A stretch of DNA of 64,000 nucleotides. Source: Tetrapyrgos nigripes. Its lineage: Eukaryota > Basidiomycota > Agaricomycetes > Agaricales > Campanellaceae. The stretch lies in the NCBI GenBank assembly GCA_013368315.1, contig JAACJM010000060.1:186001-250000 (forward strand). Direction: 5' to 3'. The translations under genes and the position numbers were made by a program. The notes under the pieces are model-generated. The model did not search any database. It was not told where the DNA came from and saw nothing but the letters and a program-made list of their open reading frames with translations. This document shows positions 59,560 to 64,000 of this stretch, in pieces. Every line of letters begins with the position of its first letter. Within the stretch, counting starts at the first letter, position 1.

Positions 59560-60862
59560 TGTTGGTAAGTCTCTGGAAGCTCTGCGTTTATCCTGAAGCT
59601 GAAAAGTGTAAATTCTAGGATCGGGTTTTTGGATTGATCTTGCAAGTCTTTCTGTACTACTTGTAGAACATATTATGTAAATCTGTCTGGTATATGTAGA
59701 CTCGCTCCCATTCGCTCTGCTGCGTTTGTCTGGTCAAGCCAAACCTGTTTGTCCTAGTAAACAAACAGCAACTTTGCAGAGCGACTGGCAGGGTCACACT
59801 TTGTGACAACGGACTTTGTCAAATCTCGACGTCGACGACTTGTAAAAAATTGTACTTTTCTGACTAAGGTAGCGGACATCATTCTTCTTTAGACGTCATG
59901 TGATGCCTGTCACACTGCCATTTTAAGCGGCTCCCACTTTCGAAAATCGCTAGAAAATCATCCAGGTTGATAATGCACTATCGCCGCCATGAAAATGTTC
60001 GTATATACAATAAATCTCATTTCCCGAAGTTTGGTGGGATTAGCTCAAGAATTGATGACGAAGTAAGTGTTATACTAGAAATATCTCGTACGCGATGAGT
60101 CTAGTCAGAGTACTGCGTGTTTTGCCTACTACTTTTGTAAATTTTACTTCCTCTCAATTTTTGCCATATCAGGCTGATCCGTAGGTCAGATAGGACAACT
60201 TCATGGCAGGAATAGTCTACTCGTGTATTCTTAAATATTTAAGACCTTTTTCTACTGAAAACGCGCCAAATTAGGACTGTCACACTGTAGCACGTGACGT
60301 CCAAAGAAGAATGATGTCCGCTACCTTATTGTAGATCGGAATATTTCTGCGTCCTGAACCGATCGACATGGGTCAAAATCTGACTTTTTTTATGTAATAC
60401 TAGTATACTGCCGATCCTTATTTAAACCCTTGCACAACCCCATCTTGTTGTAAACTAAGACTCCATTGTATTTTCGTGCTTGCTAATGAGTCGCAGAGAC
60501 CATATAGCCACTACCACTTCTACATACATACTCTTACTACACTAGGTCAAATTGCCCTCAAAATTGTATTTTTTTCACCTATATAATCTGATAGAGCGAA
60601 CCTCAAAACTCAAGAATATGATAGTCGCTAAAAACGATTTTTTGGAGGTAGAGGACGTCGATTTTTTCCAAGTTCGTTGTCACATTTGGCAGCGCCCGCC
60701 AAAATTGCGACGGTTCCGGTAGTTAGCTTGTGTGACGTCACAGAATCATGGGTACCGGTCATGAGCCTAGGTATGGTAAGGCCTCCTGAGACAAGTGTGG
60801 CTGTGTAGCTCTTTTTTTGGTCCACTTCCACTACTTTACGGTCCCACACCTGGGCACCAGTC
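59560..60862. other. Intergenic stretch with a miniature transposon
   Basis: Besides the element at 59877-60326 (listed separately) no gene is visible. The last ~200 bp hold the upstream region of the multipass membrane-protein gene. Confidence 0.45.
59877..60326. mobile_element. 450-bp TA-flanked miniature inverted-repeat element
   Basis: Inverted termini of about 36 bp begin AGGTAGCGGACATCATTCTT on the left and end AAGAATGATGTCCGCTACCT on the right, with two mismatches further in (TTTAGACGTCATG against TTTGGACGTCACG). Each end is flanked by TA (59875-59876, 60327-60328), so the target preference fits the Tc1/mariner group. There is no coding capacity. Confidence 0.88.
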
Positions 60863-63270
60863 ATGGTCGTCATTGACACGTCCACCGACGACGGCTCCAG
60901 TACCCAAGTAGGCAGCCAGACTCGACTACGCAAGTACTGGCAACAGACTCTCAGTGCACCAAAAGCAAGATCGCATACATGGTCCTCATTTCTATCACGA
61001 AATGGCTCGGTGCTCATCCTGGCGTTAATGGCTAGCGGAATGATAGCCTGGACCTCCTACTATTCCTTTTTACATACAAATCATCCGAGGGAACTACAGA
61101 ACGTGGACGGCAACGGTGGAGGGCAAAGTGTTTTTGTGCTGCAGGTCAGCGTTTCGGTGACGGCGTTATTGTTAAGCGAGTTGGCTAGTGCATGTTATGA
61201 GAGGGTTAGATGGCAGCAGGCTTCGTCGCCGAGCGGAGTTTTAGGGGGCTCATTGATTGGTTTATCGAGGGGCACAAGTCTAGCTGGGGTCATGCTCCTG
61301 CTGGTTCATCCGGCGTCTCAACTTTCGACAAGGTTATGGTGTCTCAATCGCATCCTGACATACATTATGGTCTTCCTCATCATGTTCGTTCTACTCCTAG
61401 GCCTCAGCTTTCCGACGCTAGACTTTGTCGAGGTCGACTTTGATAAGTCGTTGGTAGTGACGACAGGTACGATGCCATAATCTCATATACGGATAAACAG
61501 GGTCTCATACTCTTTTTCTTTCTTGTCAGGTTGGGGAGATTTCAACGTTTCAGCTGTACAGCAGGACGTTTTGGGTTACAATGGATTTCTAACCAGCTCG
61601 GGAGAGACTCTACGTTTTCCGTCTTCCCGGAGTCTCTGTAGCAACGACGGGTCGGCTGACACAACCCTTGACCGTTGCGATTCCCATCTCCTTTTTACTG
61701 GATTGTCAAATATCCAGACCCGCGATGGTGATGATTTCAAGCCGTTGGTGCATTCACGGTCATTCCGGACCCAAGCGGCCAGCGCCGCGGGATTTATGCC
61801 TTGGGTCGAGTCTCCTTGGGCAGTATCATTCTACAAGTACATTTTCAATTACCCCTTCCAGGACTTCGAATGCCCCATTTTCTTCACACCTTCCTTACCA
61901 ACGTCTATGGACGACGCTGACGATTGGGGTCTTGGTAACGCCGCGACAGCTACGTCTTCCTCCCCTGGAGGATCTAATGACTCTGTCGTCGGCGTGAAGA
62001 TCTGTATCGCTGCTCTGGAGGATGCTCCAAGTTTCATATCAGGACAGCACAGTACAAATGGAACAACCATAGTCATGCAAGCGAGTGTTTGCATTGAAGA
62101 CGAATGTGTAGCAGATGGATGGCAAGAGAAACGTGGACTGCCGGGTCGGCCTCCAGGACACATAATGTTCCATGGTCCTATGAATGGAACGCCGCTCATG
62201 CTCTCCATGACCATCACGAAGGTGTGTTTGTTCCTTCCGGAATTTGCGCACGCACTGACCCGTGCTCTGCAGTGGTACGCTACTCCTGTCTACAGCACAA
62301 AAAATGGCGAGGTAGTGAGTGCCGATCTTCCGGTTTATACCATAGCAGGTATTTTGCTCCTGTCAGGAGAGTGCACTACTGTTTCTCGAGCTGACGCTTT
62401 GCCATCTCCAGGTGTAGACAGGACCAGCGTGCTGCAGACTCTGGGAATCACTACCACCAATAACGATCCTAGTAACGACGGGTCTCATATCCCCGTATCG
62501 ATAAATGGGACGGATTTCAGGAATTTTTTCCTGAGGCCGTTCCTAGATAATGGAAACGACACAGAGAGGTACACATTACCCAATCTCCTCCTCAACGAGA
62601 TCGTGGGAGCTTTCATGCTTGACGATCCCGATGCAGCTTATGCCCTCATGAAAGGTGTGTACCTAGTTATTTGTCCTAGCTATTTTCTCAGACGCTCTTT
62701 CTCTTCATTTTACCCCTAGATCTTCTCGCGTATTCTCTCCGAGAAAGTTCCACACCACCGTCATCAGAGATACCCAATGAAACCCCGAGTCTTTGGTCAT
62801 GGCAACAGACTCGTATGCAAATATCCCTACCAGCTTTCTACCTCTTCGTCGCTCTCTCCTCTGCAGTCGCCCTCAATTCCATCATCATCTTCGTCTGGAC
62901 ATCCATTACCGACCGCGCTTCCTCTACGACACTATACCCTGAAGTAGACTTTGGAGCGGGTTTCATGTCTGGCCATTCACACGATAACCGCTACGAGCGT
63001 AACAACCGCAGTCATACCAACGATGGGACACTGGTAGGGAGCTCCTCTTCCCAGGGATACGAAAATCTACCTGGATATGAATCTGATCCTGCTCCTGCCC
63101 TCATTCCCGTTGGCAGCAATGGCTTAGACCGGAGAAATATGAGCCAAGAGGATTTTATGACTCGAACTCAGGAGCAGATAGATCTGGTCTCGAAACTGAG
63201 ACGGGTCGATTCGGGACGAGTCGTGCATAGGATGGCGAAGGCGACTTTTAAGGTCGCAGATTTGTCATAG
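60863..63270 (+). CDS. 721-aa multipass membrane protein, unrecognised
   Basis: Exons 60863-61466, 61530-62221, 62273-62348, 62412-62654 and 62720-63270 join in frame to 721 aa. Introns two and three are in-frame multiples of three without stops; their donors (GTGTGT, GTATTT) and a CACTGAC branch in the first support splicing. Membrane segments appear near residues 50-70 (VLILALMASGMIAWTSYYSF), 95-115 (VFVLQVSVSVTALLLSELA), 140-155 and 165-190 (ILTYIMVFLIMFVLLLGLSF). A large extracellular-like domain of about 400 residues follows, with Cys pairs and sequons (NVSAVQQ, NGTTIV, NGTDF). One further membrane helix (FYLFVALSSAVALNSIIIFVW) is followed by a charged cytosolic tail. Typical of unnamed Agaricomycete surface proteins. 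Function unknown. Confidence 0.75.
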
Positions 63271-64000
63271 CATTTGGTTTTTTCCGCTTTTTCGTGAACA
63301 TGTTTATCGTCTGCTTGCTTTCCTTACATATATTGGCCTAACGCCTCTGGTCTGTACTACGTTTAACATTGAGCAAAGTATTTTACTGTACCATATCATT
63401 TTAGGGAAAATATACGAGGTGTATATATACATAGGATCTAGACGTGAATAATAGACTGGGCCTAGTTAACGTGGAGAATGATCTCGGGTCCACGGTGCAG
63501 ATAGATAGATAGATAGAATTTACAGTCAACTCTCTTAAGGCATACCCCTCGGTCACGGCCAAAAGGTATGCCTTATGAGAGAGTATGCCTTTTAAGAGTG
63601 CATTTTGGCAGGGAAAGTGGGTTTTCGTCACGGCCAAAAGGTATACCCTATGAGAGAGTATGCCTTATCAGAGGTATGCCTTAAGAGAGAGTTGACTGCA
63701 CTCAATGCAGCTGCTAGCCCTCCCACAGAGGCAGAACGCCGTCAAGTGACTTGGACACGTCGGACGCGCAGCAAATACAATCAAGAATCAAATACAAAGG
63801 CACTGGCAGTGCGTATAAGCGGTTGCTGATCATGACGTCGTCGAGGCGGATCCGGAATCAATGTCTACTTGAGTCACACATTTATTCTCTGCGTGCTAGT
63901 GGCATGCTGAGCAAAGAAGAGGAGAAAACTGATATGTACTTGGTATGGTATCAAATGGACAAAATGAGTCATGCAAGATAAAAGAGACGGGGAAGACAGT
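63271..64000. other. Window end, no gene recognised
   Basis: 3' flank of the 721-aa gene, then a miniature element at 63523-63698 and short frames. A GATA tetranucleotide run lies at 63501-63516. Confidence 0.4.
63523..63698. mobile_element. 176-bp pogo-like miniature element
   Basis: Ends CAGTCAACTCTCTTAAGGC and GAGAGAGTTGACTG are inverted repeats. A TA precedes the left end (63521-63522) and CA follows the right end, so the target duplication has one substitution. Inside are repeated words GTCACGGCCAAAAGGTAT (twice) and TATGAGAGAGTATGCC (twice). The terminal region CATACCCCTCGGTCACGG closely resembles the CATACCCCTCGGTAACGG found at the right end of the element at 17592-18311, so the two belong to related families. 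Confidence 0.82.

Overview
The window looks like nuclear DNA of a basidiomycete fungus, most likely a mushroom-forming Agaricomycete. The genes are dense on both strands and split by many short introns (mostly 48-80 bp, GT-AG, often with a CTNAC-like branch site). The gene set fits: a Pff1-type vacuolar protease, a fungal Spt7, a penta-EF-hand protein, an Hsp70-like pseudogene of a type common in mushrooms, and a split tRNA-Leu. Between the genes lie typical basidiomycete transposons: KDZ, hAT, Gypsy with chromodomain, Copia, and small TA-flanked elements.

Layout. 1-15.2 kb: vacuolar membrane protease (-), then, across a short shared upstream region, a gene (+) broken by a complete small hAT element with an 8-bp target duplication; a decayed Hsp70-like gene (-); tRNA-Leu(UAG); a RING-CH membrane protein (+). 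15.7-23.6 kb: three small related genes (called A, B and C here; 177, 152 and 178 aa) with shared spacing and intron positions, a helical body and an Asn/Gly-rich C-terminus. A small transposon sits just upstream of B, and a gag-only Copia element lies between B and C. 25.9-44.8 kb: a transposon block visibly poor in CpG, with a BTB pseudogene, an unusual secreted repeat protein, a solo LTR, a broken KDZ transposase and a 7.85-kb Gypsy element that splits another reading frame. 45-63.3 kb: gene-rich again: penta-EF-hand protein, SPT7, a single-pass membrane protein with a triplicated exon, a 680-aa acidic/basic protein with folded-looking ends, and a 721-aa multipass membrane protein, with two more TA-type miniature elements.

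Most interesting points: (1) the A/B/C family, not matched to a known family, whose architecture (short helical bundle plus Asn/Gly C-terminal motif, one member with a C-terminal membrane segment) recalls fungal amyloid-signalled cell-death effectors; that link is inference only. (2) Stop codons in the Gypsy and KDZ copies that are nearly all TGA at places where Arg (CGA) is expected, pointing to CpG-to-TpG decay. (3) An exact 142-bp exon-plus-intron triplication in a membrane-protein gene. No CRISPR array, operon or bacterial feature is present. All exon structures were read by eye from splice signals and frame; nothing was confirmed by database search or RNA data.
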